Below, one piece after another: positions 6,392-15,237 of a stretch of 32,195 bases of DNA. The position numbers were made by a program, and so were the translations under genes. The notes under the pieces were generated by a model. It was not told the DNA's origin and searched no databases. It was given only the letters and a program-made list of their open reading frames with translations. The number at the start of each line of letters is the position of its first letter. Position 1 is the first letter of the stretch. Source of the DNA: an uncultured Prevotellaceae bacterium (GTDB lineage: Bacteria; Bacteroidota; Bacteroidia; Bacteroidales; Bacteroidaceae); NCBI GenBank assembly GCA_946541275.1, contig CAMNJH010000010.1:1-32195 (forward strand), read 5' to 3'.

Positions 6392-9300
6392 TTATATTGT
6401 ATATTTGTTCTTTATATTTGCTAATTCTTTCTTATGGATTTCCAACTGTACCAGAGATTTAAGAGTATCACCATTCTTGTTGAAATAGGCAGTAACATAA
6501 TCATTCTTATTAAAATCCGTAAATATATCTTTCCAAAACTCTTTTCGCTCTGTTTTGTCGCGGAACTTTGCCATACCATCTACATACAAGTTTTCCAATT
6601 CACGTTGCAGCAAAGGGTTGTTATTAGTTCCTAGAAACATTAAACAGAATGCTCCTAATAAATTTATGACAGGATTATCTTCAGGCACATATCGCCTTAT
6701 CAACCGAACAGCACCATACAAATGTTTTGCATTGTCAATTTGTGTTGAACCCGCTTCAGAATTATCTGCTATCCACCGATTGTCAACAACAAGCATATAC
6801 TTGAACAAATGTTCCTTTGATACCGTTCTTCCCTCTTCGGTATCGTCTAAAAGAGAGTAGCCGTATCCTTTCTCTGTAGCATAGCCTCGCCTTGCGTATT
6901 TCGAATTGAAATAGAAATACAATTCATCTTTTAGTTCTTCATTTATATCCTTCCAGTCCTTGCTGTCATCAATGCCATGAACACAAAAAGTGAACATGTC
7001 ATCAATTGCGCGTTTTCTTTTAACAGCAACCTTTTCATATATGAAGTGTGTTAAAAAAGCGAGACATTTGTGTATTTCCTTATCGCTTTTTGTTGGGTAA
7101 TTAGGAACTTCTTTGATTAGTTCTGCTGCTCTTTCGGCAGAATAATAACGTCTTAAGTAATTCTCAAGGGCCTGATAATAATGACCGTCCGCTTTCTTAT
7201 GTGAAACAATCCTAAAACGATGATTATTGTAGTCTTGTGTGAAGTCATCAATCAAATCAATGCAGCACATACGGTATATAGCTTTTGAAATATCTGCCTT
7301 TTCTATTTTATTATAAGAGATATAAGAAACTATCTTTTCACCCACATGTACAGATTCTAATGTCGTGAGAAACCCTGATAGTGTATTCGTAATATGGTTC
7401 TTATCATCTCCAACGGCCACTTCTACATTTCTTTCACTTAATAGTTGGTGCATACACTTTTTTTCAAGATATTCACCTTTGAAGTTATTGTTGTAGAAAT
7501 ACATTACCGTTTCATAATCAGCATTCAAAAATTCGTAATTCTCCGGTGTTATGAAATCATATTTTGTCTTATAAATCTCAAGATGCTCATAGCGATTCCA
7601 TCTGTCATCTGTTGGAATCTGTGCTAATTGGCATGTGGACAAATGTTCACATTCAAAATTGCAGTTCTCATCACGATATGAGCACCTATCTTTTGAGCAA
7701 CGATAAGAACAACAATTCCGTTCAAATCGTTCACATGATTTACCACATTGCTTGCATTTAAGTTTAACGAGGTCTGAACTCTCATTGCAAACTTCAATAT
7801 CATCTTCAGGAACACCTGCTATCCCAGAAAATTCTGAGATTTCATTGATATTAAACCATTTGTTCTTAAAGTGGCTATAATATGCTGATTCTGGCTTAAC
7901 TCTGGCTATCTGGTATTTTGATAACATGATTACGCACAAAGCCATTCGTTGATCACGTCCTGCACGGCCCGCTTCCTGAACAAAGCTTTCAAGAGAACTT
8001 GAATAGTTTAGATTTATAGTATATCTAACATTCGGTTTATCTATGCCCATGCCAAAGGCCTTTGTGGCAATCATCAATGGGATTTTATTCTTACGAAACA
8101 ATTCAAGGTTAGCGAATGACTCTTCTTCACGTTTAGCTTCTTGCTCATTATCACCTTCATCATCACCACTTCCCACAAATGTGCCTATTTGTGTGTCAGG
8201 ATGCTTTTCTTTTATTTCTGTTTGATTCGTAAAAACAGCTATACCAGTATTGTCTTTGTGAGGACAAAACACAATACCACCATAATCATATGAAACATCT
8301 GATACGAGAAAGTCCTTTGGAATCTTGGTTTGCAGTGGTGTTATTTCTCTACCGTCTGCCCTAGGTCCATTTGTGTATCCGTTTTCTATTGTCTGAATGG
8401 CACCATCTGTTAACAACTCTCCCATATAATGCGGAAGTTGAGTAATTAGGTTGTCTAAATGCGCTTTCTTGGCATCATAAACACTCCATTTACATCTATC
8501 CTGCCTGATAGAGCCATCCCCATCTTTGCATGGGAATGTAACAGGAATAGAAACTATTTTATATTGTATTTCCAATCTATTGGTATCGCCTTCTCTTACT
8601 ATAGTTCCTGCATCTAATGGAAATGCTCCATTCCCTGACAATTCACGTTCTACATCAGCAAGCACATCAAATGATGCTGTTGCCGTCAGTCCGAAAAGAG
8701 GTATATGATTATTCGCATCATTTTCTTCTTGCAATTTTGGGAGCACGTACTTGTAAAGGTTCCTCCCTAAATGTAAATAAGGAAATCGGAAGTCGTGTCC
8801 CCATTCAGATACACAATGCACTTCATCAATAACACCGTATGCAAAGTATACTCCTGTATCTTGCATATTTCTTAAGCGCTCTCTAAAGTCCAATATTGAA
8901 AGCCGCTCTGGAGACAAGAACATAAATTGAATCTCCGACTTTTCCAATCGTCTTGATCTGCGTTCGCGTTCCTCTCTCCTATATTTTTTTATTGCGTCAG
9001 TTCCTTGTCCTTTAATACTTTCAGGAACTTCAATTGACGAGTTGATGTATGAGCAACTGTCTATGCCTGTATTTATTAGTCCATCAAACTGATCTTTCAT
9101 CAGTGAACGTAAGGGGTCAATAATCAAGGTGATGCCAGGTTGAAGCATAGCTGCAATCTGGTAAGTCAGCGATTTACCGCCACCTGTCGGCAAAAGACCA
9201 ATTACTGATTTATATTGTAAGGCACGATTCAAGATTGGAATTTGTCCTGGTCTGAAGTTCTTTTTTCGGAAGATAAGTTGTAAGAAATAATGCAGGTAAC

Positions 9301-11824
9301 CAACGCTTTCTTCTACCACATCATATCGTCCTTGAGAGTTAGGAACTGCAATGGGTTTATATAGAATCCTATCAGAAGTATATATTTTTCTTACGCTACG
9401 ATGATAATGAGAAGAACGCACATTAAAATAACATTTGTTTTTGCATTTATAATCTGCAAAATCTATTTTTTCCAATCCACTTCTACGCAACATGGCAGTG
9501 TCTATTACCATGTCGTATTCTTTGTTTGAACGATATTCATCAACAATTACTTTATTGTCTAGGTGCAGTGGGGAATCTGCAAATTCTTTCGTACTAATAA
9601 TAGTTAAATTAACATGAGGAAACTTTAGATTACTATAGTCTGCGCTCAATCGCGTGAGTCTGTTGAACATTTCACAAAGCTCCTCAAAGGCTATAGCCGC
9701 ACAAGGCACATCATGTTCCTTAACCAAAACGTTCCACGAACTTGTGTTAATACTTAGTTGGCTCGTCATTAGAGCCTCCAAAATGGTCTTTTCCATTCTT
9801 GCAATAGCAATAGGGCATAATGTTAACTGTAGAGTTTTAACCCACTCAGCATCAAACTCTTTCCTATATACCTTTTCGCAATTACAAACATATTCGCTTC
9901 CTAAGTGATTATACTCTTTGTAGGCTTTCTCTACCTCACTTTCCTTAAACCTAAATAAATACCAATTAGAGGCTGCAAGAACCTCATCACGTTGTTTGTC
10001 GGCCAATTGTTGAGCTATGTCGGAATGATATCTTTCTCCATCCAACTCCACCACGCAACCATGAAAATCTACACCATTTCTATCCTTTGTCGGATACGGA
10101 AATTCAAACGCAAAATCAACACGCTGAGAATAGTTAACAGATTTGTTACTAATAGAGACTAGTGGTCTTTGTGGCTGTAGAAGCTGACGAAGTATCGTTG
10201 GTGCTTTCTCAGTGATATATGTTTTTTCCAGCTCACTTTCAAGAACCTTGCAATTATAGTTGTCAAGTGTGACGTTCCACCTCGAATCAACAAGGTGCAT
10301 TGCTAAGAAAAGATCCTCGTCATTCAATTCGTCTATACGATAGGAGATACCTCCAAGATTGTCTTTTTCTTGGATATTTCCAAATACTTTAAAAACCTCT
10401 TCAATATACGGGCTTGCCTTTGTCGGAAGTCCTCTTGTAACTATATTGTTCAGCACGGCCAAAATTGGATGAACATCTTCATAAACACTTGCACCTATAT
10501 CGAAAGGGGTTTGGACTTCAAAATCAGATAGATGCCGGTATAAGTGCTGAAGTTTTTCTTTCTCTATGCCAACAAGTGCCTTTCTAACCCCATCAAGCTG
10601 GTAAGCAGCATGAAATTGCTTTGGCTTGAAATAGTCTACAAGAATCAATTCACACTCGCCGCCATTTACTTTGAACACTCGATTTTTGGCAGTATAACTA
10701 TAAGTATTGGTCAACCGCCCTTCTTTGTCATATTCTTGTTTTGAATGGACATTAGAGAATACCGGATTTGCTTCGCTGAAATAACTCCAAAAGGCATCAA
10801 TCCTCGTATTGCCATAGTTTAAAGGCCCCCAGCAAAAAAAATAGTGTAATCCGTTTAAGTTTGTTTTGATAGTATTGGCAAGTTGCGACAAGTTAATTGA
10901 TGGAATATCTAATATGTTAGAAAATAAATGAATTGTCACGGGGTGATTGGACTCGATCTCTTCTACGGTTACGTCATCAATGTATTTCTCAACAATGCCA
11001 ATCTTTGTTGTATCTTTCAAATAGGCCTCCACATGGAGCTTTGCCCTATAGGAGGCTGTTTGAGATGGTTCTATCAATACAACTTTTTGAACAAAATTTA
11101 GGCTGATATCATTAGCCTTAAAGAAATCTAACAAGCAGATTGTTGCTAATCCTTGCCCACACCCCCAGTCAATGATTTGAATATCGGAATTTAATAAATC
11201 ATTGTAGCTTATTTTACTTAATACCTCATTGATTTTTGCCTGATGCATTGAGCCATAAGCGGCCAAGTAAGCGCAACACTGCTCATTGGAATCTAAGACA
11301 GCCGTACCATGATTTAAACCAGGATATGTCCAAGGGCATCTGCGAAATTCTGTTGGAAGGTTTTCTTTTGCGATTCTAATAATCTCATTAAAAGATATGT
11401 TGTCTGCTATGCGAATAGCAGATTCGTAATTGGAAAGGATTTCTCCCCTTTCATCTATCACGGCTTCTTTTCCGTCTATTTGAACTTTACATGTTCCATT
11501 ATTCCATTTTATTAAATGCGAATATTCTTCAGGTTGCCAACAAGCACCTTTCCATGTCTGTATCTCCCCAACCAAATCAAATTGGGGATATATGACAACC
11601 GAAAAAAATGAGTCAACAAATCCCCATTTCCCGTTAATCTTTACTGGGCATAAGCCATCATTAAAATTCCAACGGGATTCAACACCTAACGGTGGAACTT
11701 CCCTTGATTCACCTATTTCTTCATACTCTAATGGTAAATCATCTATTTCTTTTTGAGTACCATCACAATATTTAATATACCAAGTTCCGTCAATTGTATT
11801 TATAAAGTTCGCTACCTTTTTCAT
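6392..11824 (-). CDS. Giant WG-repeat / methyltransferase-like / nuclease-like / RecQ helicase fusion
   Basis: This single polypeptide of about 1,810 residues joins several domains. Residues about 1-150 contain WG-type beta repeats (KINGKWGFVDSFFSVVIYPQ). A Rossmann methyltransferase-like part shows DWGCGQG (about 219) and VVLIEPS (E252). A PD-(D/E)XK, DUF559/Vsr-like region has D570, VVELDGERYH (E593, D595) and WYLFRF. A RecQ-type superfamily 2 helicase follows: FRPGQIPIL, Walker A PTGGGKS (K884), DEVH (about 1000) with CVSEWGHDFR, GLTATAS, FGMGIDKPNVRY and QEAGRAGRD. Next is a cluster of ten Cys (about 1356-1396) and a helical C-terminus with a possible winged helix. Ordinary RecQ is about 600-700 residues. 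A GTG at 11827 is an alternative start. I chose the ATG at 11824, which overlaps the upstream stop as TGATG. The likely role is DNA unwinding and cleavage in defence or repair; whether the methyltransferase-like part is active is unknown. Confidence 0.85.
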   Translation of the reverse strand: MKKVANFINTIDGTWYIKYCDGTQKEIDDLPLEYEEIGESREVPPLGVESRWNFNDGLCPVKINGKWGFVDSFFSVVIYPQFDLVGEIQTWKGACWQPEEYSHLIKWNNGTCKVQIDGKEAVIDERGEILSNYESAIRIADNISFNEIIRIAKENLPTEFRRCPWTYPGLNHGTAVLDSNEQCCAYLAAYGSMHQAKINEVLSKISYNDLLNSDIQIIDWGCGQGLATICLLDFFKANDISLNFVQKVVLIEPSQTASYRAKLHVEAYLKDTTKIGIVEKYIDDVTVEEIESNHPVTIHLFSNILDIPSINLSQLANTIKTNLNGLHYFFCWGPLNYGNTRIDAFWSYFSEANPVFSNVHSKQEYDKEGRLTNTYSYTAKNRVFKVNGGECELILVDYFKPKQFHAAYQLDGVRKALVGIEKEKLQHLYRHLSDFEVQTPFDIGASVYEDVHPILAVLNNIVTRGLPTKASPYIEEVFKVFGNIQEKDNLGGISYRIDELNDEDLFLAMHLVDSRWNVTLDNYNCKVLESELEKTYITEKAPTILRQLLQPQRPLVSISNKSVNYSQRVDFAFEFPYPTKDRNGVDFHGCVVELDGERYHSDIAQQLADKQRDEVLAASNWYLFRFKESEVEKAYKEYNHLGSEYVCNCEKVYRKEFDAEWVKTLQLTLCPIAIARMEKTILEALMTSQLSINTSSWNVLVKEHDVPCAAIAFEELCEMFNRLTRLSADYSNLKFPHVNLTIISTKEFADSPLHLDNKVIVDEYRSNKEYDMVIDTAMLRRSGLEKIDFADYKCKNKCYFNVRSSHYHRSVRKIYTSDRILYKPIAVPNSQGRYDVVEESVGYLHYFLQLIFRKKNFRPGQIPILNRALQYKSVIGLLPTGGGKSLTYQIAAMLQPGITLIIDPLRSLMKDQFDGLINTGIDSCSYINSSIEVPESIKGQGTDAIKKYRREERERRSRRLEKSEIQFMFLSPERLSILDFRERLRNMQDTGVYFAYGVIDEVHCVSEWGHDFRFPYLHLGRNLYKYVLPKLQEENDANNHIPLFGLTATASFDVLADVERELSGNGAFPLDAGTIVREGDTNRLEIQYKIVSIPVTFPCKDGDGSIRQDRCKWSVYDAKKAHLDNLITQLPHYMGELLTDGAIQTIENGYTNGPRADGREITPLQTKIPKDFLVSDVSYDYGGIVFCPHKDNTGIAVFTNQTEIKEKHPDTQIGTFVGSGDDEGDNEQEAKREEESFANLELFRKNKIPLMIATKAFGMGIDKPNVRYTINLNYSSSLESFVQEAGRAGRDQRMALCVIMLSKYQIARVKPESAYYSHFKNKWFNINEISEFSGIAGVPEDDIEVCNESSDLVKLKCKQCGKSCERFERNCCSYRCSKDRCSYRDENCNFECEHLSTCQLAQIPTDDRWNRYEHLEIYKTKYDFITPENYEFLNADYETVMYFYNNNFKGEYLEKKCMHQLLSERNVEVAVGDDKNHITNTLSGFLTTLESVHVGEKIVSYISYNKIEKADISKAIYRMCCIDLIDDFTQDYNNHRFRIVSHKKADGHYYQALENYLRRYYSAERAAELIKEVPNYPTKSDKEIHKCLAFLTHFIYEKVAVKRKRAIDDMFTFCVHGIDDSKDWKDINEELKDELYFYFNSKYARRGYATEKGYGYSLLDDTEEGRTVSKEHLFKYMLVVDNRWIADNSEAGSTQIDNAKHLYGAVRLIRRYVPEDNPVINLLGAFCLMFLGTNNNPLLQRELENLYVDGMAKFRDKTERKEFWKDIFTDFNKNDYVTAYFNKNGDTLKSLVQLEIHKKELANIKNKYTI

Positions 11825-12891
11825 CACTTACCAGTAATCGTTTCAGAATTCTTATTTGCCGAATGTTGCTTCCAATTTGCAATAGCAAGTTTTTTGCTAT
11901 CGTTCGCATAACAATACTCACACAAATGAGGGCAAGTATTATATTCCCCAATATCTTTACTGACGATGCACCCGCAAAACTGTCGTTGGCCTTTGTCACG
12001 ATTATCTCCATGGGTGGCGTATGTGTTGCTGGGAAGAAGGATTGCGTCCTCTGGCAAAGACTCTGATTCGCCAAAGAGATTGGGTACAGGCATTGGGAAT
12101 GTCTTGACTTTAAGGAAGTCCATCAGTCTCTTGTCTTCATATGCAAATCGGATAATAAGTGCATCGTCAACGCAGTGGTTGTGCTCTATGCCAAACTGCT
12201 GTAAGTCCACCTTCTCGCCACATGTGGCAAGGTTATATCCCCACTTCTTGTTCAGCTCGGCAAGTCGTTCTGCAAATTCCAGCATCTGCAGTTCTGTCCA
12301 TTCATGATACGGGATATGGTTCTTTTCAAGATTGGCTTTCACCTTTCGATAGCCCAGAATGTCGGCATAGCTGAACACAAGTTTCTCCGTATAGCCTTGT
12401 AACTGGTCTCCGATGTGCTCAATCTTGGTAAGCAATGCATCAATAGAGATATCATCCGCCAATAGCAATGGGTCAAAACGCCAAATCACTTGTCCTTTTC
12501 CCAATCTATCTACTAGCCGCTTAAATGTTTCTATACGTTCTGAAAGTTTCGGCACGCCACGTTCTAAGCCCTCCTTCTCGTAATCATTGAGCGTATATTG
12601 AATATAGCAACCAATATTTCGCTTTTTCAGATAATCAAGATGTTTGAGCAATGAACGAGGGTTCTTTGACCAAAACACGATAAAGCGAGTATTCTGATAT
12701 GACACATAGCTTCTTACCCCATTAAACGGATTTGTCCAAGCAGAATAGCCAATTTTAAGTCTATGGAAGAACCAATCTGAATAGAAAGCAGGAATATCTG
12801 TACTCCTACTAGCAGAGACAATAATGGGAGCCTGAGCATCAACAATATCCCCATTCTCTCGTTGTATTTTTATCTTTTGCCACTGTGCCAT
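11824..12891 (-). CDS. DUF1848 protein with radical-SAM-like iron-sulfur motif
   Basis: This 355-residue protein matches DUF1848. The N-terminus has the family wording IIVSASRSTDIPAFYSDWF, followed by FIVFWSKNPRSLLKHLDYL and a TIM-barrel-like middle (GQVIWRFDPLLL). The C-terminus holds CGC (306-308) and CPHLCEYCYA, a C-x3-C-x2-C set (320, 324, 327) like the iron-sulfur site of radical-SAM enzymes. From family knowledge, DUF1848 is uncharacterised but has this radical-SAM-like cluster at the C-terminal end, and it may resemble spore photoproduct lyase-type enzymes. It is the first gene of the cassette, its stop overlaps the start of the helicase fusion, and it is preceded by a promoter. That coupling suggests both proteins act on the same nucleic acid, which is an inference. 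Confidence 0.85.
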   Translation of the reverse strand: MAQWQKIKIQRENGDIVDAQAPIIVSASRSTDIPAFYSDWFFHRLKIGYSAWTNPFNGVRSYVSYQNTRFIVFWSKNPRSLLKHLDYLKKRNIGCYIQYTLNDYEKEGLERGVPKLSERIETFKRLVDRLGKGQVIWRFDPLLLADDISIDALLTKIEHIGDQLQGYTEKLVFSYADILGYRKVKANLEKNHIPYHEWTELQMLEFAERLAELNKKWGYNLATCGEKVDLQQFGIEHNHCVDDALIIRFAYEDKRLMDFLKVKTFPMPVPNLFGESESLPEDAILLPSNTYATHGDNRDKGQRQFCGCIVSKDIGEYNTCPHLCEYCYANDSKKLAIANWKQHSANKNSETITGK

Positions 12892-12940
12892 AGATCTTAC
12901 GTTTTAGGTAACCCTATACAGAATTATCAAATATTGACTA

Positions 12941-12969
12941 CAAAGATACGAAAAAAAACAGAATCACAA
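12941..12969 (-). promoter_or_regulatory. Promoter of the DUF1848/RecQ cassette
   Basis: On the minus strand, TTG (12969-12967) is followed after 18 nt by TATCTTTG (12948-12941), a perfect match to TAnnTTTG. It lies 50 bases before the DUF1848 ATG and is the only strong promoter I see for the four-gene cassette. Confidence 0.6.
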
Positions 12970-13008
12970 CATTTTTTAAACAATTATTTATACCGCAAGC
13001 CTTGTGAA

Positions 13009-13033
13009 TGCAAAATTGTAAGTGCAAAATTGT
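13009..13033. repeat. Tandem TGCAAAATTGT words
   Basis: TGCAAAATTGT occurs at 13009-13019 and 13023-13033, 14 bp apart. A related inverted word (GTAATTTTGCA) occurs in the greA promoter at 13076-13086. These may be degenerate promoter copies on the minus strand or binding sites between greA and the divergent cassette. Confidence 0.4.
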
Positions 13034-13052
13034 TAGGATTGATAGGACAAGA

Positions 13053-13084
13053 TTTGGCTATTAGAAATATAAATTGTAATTTTG
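13053..13084 (+). promoter_or_regulatory. Promoter of greA
   Basis: TTTGG (13053-13057) and TAATTTTG (13077-13084), about 20 nt apart, form a good Bacteroidetes promoter, with the start codon about 45 bases beyond. The 17-bp block TAAATTGTAATTTTGCA around the -7 box is repeated exactly in the promoter at 31051-31067. Confidence 0.65.
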
Positions 13085-13128
13085 CACGCGAAAAGCATGT
13101 GGGAGCAATCCAATGGGATAGTAAGGAA

Positions 13129-13593
13129 ATGGAATACATGTCACAGGAAGGCTACGACAAGCTCGTGGCTGAGCTCCATCAGATGGAGAGCGTTGAACTG
13201 CCTCAGGTGAGAGAGGCCATCGCTGAGGCCCGCGACAAGGGCGACCTCAGCGAGAATTTTGAATACCATGCCGCCAAGCGTGAGCAGGGACGACTGCTGA
13301 GCAGGATTCGCTTTAAGCAGCGGGTGCTGGCAAACGCACGCGTCATCGACACTTCAAAACTGAGCGACGGCACCGTGCAGCTGCTCAGCAAGGTGGAGAT
13401 GACGAATATGGCCAACAACAATAAGATGACTTACACCATGGCCAGCCCGCACGAGGCAAATATCCGTGAGGGCAAGATTTCCATCAAGTCGCCTATCGGT
13501 GAGGCGCTGCTTGGAAAGAAAGAGGGCGATGTGGTGGAGGTTCGTGTTCCCGCCGGACTACTGAAGCTCCGCATTGAACATATAGAACGATAA
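13129..13593 (+). CDS. greA: Transcription elongation factor GreA
   Basis: GreA rescues backtracked RNA polymerase by stimulating cleavage of the nascent RNA through the secondary channel. The N-terminal coiled coil is clear: MSQEGYDKLVAELHQME, then EARDKGDLSENFEYHAAKREQ, which contains the acidic tip (DKGDLSEN) that acts at the polymerase active site. The C-terminal FKBP-like domain ends SPIGEALLGKKEGDVVEVRV. The frame is open upstream to 12862, but I chose the ATG at 13129 (154 residues, close to the usual 155-160). It follows AAGGA and the promoter, and MxYMSxEGY is the normal Bacteroidales start; ATG 13138 is the alternative. This is a core gene, with base composition unlike the AT-rich cassette beside it. 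Confidence 0.93.
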   Translation: MEYMSQEGYDKLVAELHQMESVELPQVREAIAEARDKGDLSENFEYHAAKREQGRLLSRIRFKQRVLANARVIDTSKLSDGTVQLLSKVEMTNMANNNKMTYTMASPHEANIREGKISIKSPIGEALLGKKEGDVVEVRVPAGLLKLRIEHIER

Positions 13594-13626
13594 TTTCAAG
13601 CTAGCAACGACATCGCTAACTTGAAA
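13594..13626. terminator. Hairpin between greA and the mannan operon
   Basis: TTTCAAG (13594-13600) pairs with CTTGAAA (13620-13626), and an inner TAGC/GCTA pair extends the stem past one mismatch, leaving a loop of about 9 nt. It starts at the greA stop codon and lies before the stop of the convergent GH76 gene, so it could end transcripts from both sides. There is no long T-run. Confidence 0.55.
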
Positions 13627-13653
13627 GACAGGAAGAGGGCGGGCTTAGCGGGC

Positions 13654-15237
13654 CTACTTGATACTGACTTTCTGACCCTGACGGATATAGATGCCCTTCT
13701 TCAGTTGCGTCGGGGGTACGCGGTGGCCCAGCAGGTCGTAGAAGACGCCTGCTGGGCTACTGATATTTGTATGGCTGATGTTCTCTGGCTGCTGGTCCTG
13801 CCTGAGCTGCCACACAGCGAGCATGGCATACTCGGATGCGAAAGCCAGCTGGTGGAAGCCCTTGGTGACATCAGCATTTCCCGTGCTCACTTCCCAGCCA
13901 TTGAGCAGATTGATGGGCAGCATGTTCTGCTGGTTGTAATGCTCGAAGGCATAGTCCAGGTTCTGCTGATAGGACGACAGCGCATTCTGGGCATAGGTCT
14001 TGCCGTTGTAGACGGTCGTATTATAAGGAGCTGCGTCAACATAGGCTCGCATCAGCACATTATCGAACCAGGCATTGAAGCCCTCCTCAGCCTTCGGGTC
14101 GGTGGGCCACTCATAGTAGACCACACCGTTCATTCGTTTCCCCTTGGCGAACTGGCGCCAGCTGCTCTGCGAAAGCTCGTTGACATCGGTCAGATAATCA
14201 GCCTGGCCCGTCACACGATAGAGCTCGGCGGTGCCGGCCAGCATCGTGCCGGTGTTATAGGTGTAGGCAGTGCCTGAAGGGCCATGGGAGTCGACATGGT
14301 CACGATAGCTGTTGCGGCCCTCACCCACATATTTTATCTCGCCTGTCACGGCGCCCAGCATGTCCCAATAAACGCCTGTGCTCTTGTTGAGTAGCTTTTC
14401 CTTCTGCCAGGCATACACTTTCTTCGCCATCTCCAGATAGACATCGCTGTGGCGGCGCATCTCGTTCGTGCGGGTGCCGTCGGGGAGGATATAGAAAAAG
14501 CGCAGGTCGGCAGGCTCATCGTCGGACTTATAAATCTCATAGAGCCACACCAGGGGCTGGATGATGGGGCCATTGGAGCAGGAGTGCTTCGAGTTGTAGC
14601 CAGGCCCCCAGGTGATGCCACCATAGTCCTGGCCATTGGCATCGGGGCAGCAGTCCCAGCCATCAATGCAGTAGTTGGCCAGATATTCGGCCTTCTCCAA
14701 ATAGTCCTTGTCGCCCGTCAGCTTATAGGCACGCACCAGCTCGCGGCATATCCACATCTGGTCATCGTAGACGTTCTCTATTCCCGTGACGGCAGCAGTG
14801 CCTTTCGACCCGCCGCGATGTACACCGTAGATGCTCCAGCTGCGGACTTGGGCATACGACCTGAGAGTATAGGTGCCGCGGTAGTAGTCGAGGGCCAGGA
14901 AGAGCTGCTTCAGCCGGGTGACAAAGCGCTCGTAGTTGTCAGCATAGAGCTGGGGGGCACTGTCCTTGACCATGCTGAGCGCCTCCAGCACGGAGCAATG
15001 GGCTTCGAGTGCGGCCGTATAGGGCCACACATCGGCCACGCCGCTGCCTTGCTGCGTGCGCAGGTTGTAGGTGTCGTACATGCGCATGGCGGATGTTCCA
15101 CCCGAGAAGGATTTCTCCATGGTGGCGTCGGTCATGAGGATGGCGCGCTCAAGGTTTCTCTGGGCGGTCTCACTGATGGCAAAAGCTGAGCCAGCGCTCA
15201 GGGTACAGGCTATGAGGACGGATAGTAGGGCTTTCAT
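13654..15237 (-). CDS. GH76 endo-alpha-1,6-mannanase
   Basis: This 527-residue protein belongs to glycoside hydrolase family 76, which cuts the alpha-1,6-mannan backbone of yeast cell-wall mannan by a retaining mechanism. A signal peptide (MKALLSVLIACTLSAGSAFA) leads into an (alpha/alpha)6-barrel. The paired catalytic aspartates are visible in ENVYDDQMW (D158, D159). Conserved GGITWGPGYNSKHSCSNGP follows at about 210-230. The C-terminus ends with a Prevotella-type tail (FYDLLGHRV ... KGIYIRQGQKVSIK) similar to the end of the preceding gene product. It is the last gene of the operon and overlaps the previous gene by 4 bp (ATGA). No lipobox is evident, so it is probably periplasmic or secreted. 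Confidence 0.87.
   Translation of the reverse strand: MKALLSVLIACTLSAGSAFAISETAQRNLERAILMTDATMEKSFSGGTSAMRMYDTYNLRTQQGSGVADVWPYTAALEAHCSVLEALSMVKDSAPQLYADNYERFVTRLKQLFLALDYYRGTYTLRSYAQVRSWSIYGVHRGGSKGTAAVTGIENVYDDQMWICRELVRAYKLTGDKDYLEKAEYLANYCIDGWDCCPDANGQDYGGITWGPGYNSKHSCSNGPIIQPLVWLYEIYKSDDEPADLRFFYILPDGTRTNEMRRHSDVYLEMAKKVYAWQKEKLLNKSTGVYWDMLGAVTGEIKYVGEGRNSYRDHVDSHGPSGTAYTYNTGTMLAGTAELYRVTGQADYLTDVNELSQSSWRQFAKGKRMNGVVYYEWPTDPKAEEGFNAWFDNVLMRAYVDAAPYNTTVYNGKTYAQNALSSYQQNLDYAFEHYNQQNMLPINLLNGWEVSTGNADVTKGFHQLAFASEYAMLAVWQLRQDQQPENISHTNISSPAGVFYDLLGHRVPPTQLKKGIYIRQGQKVSIK

Noticed and set aside
12862..13128. An 89-codon N-terminal extension of GreA in the open frame.
   Set aside because: It would cross the greA promoter and the promoter of the divergent cassette, and the protein would exceed the normal GreA length.
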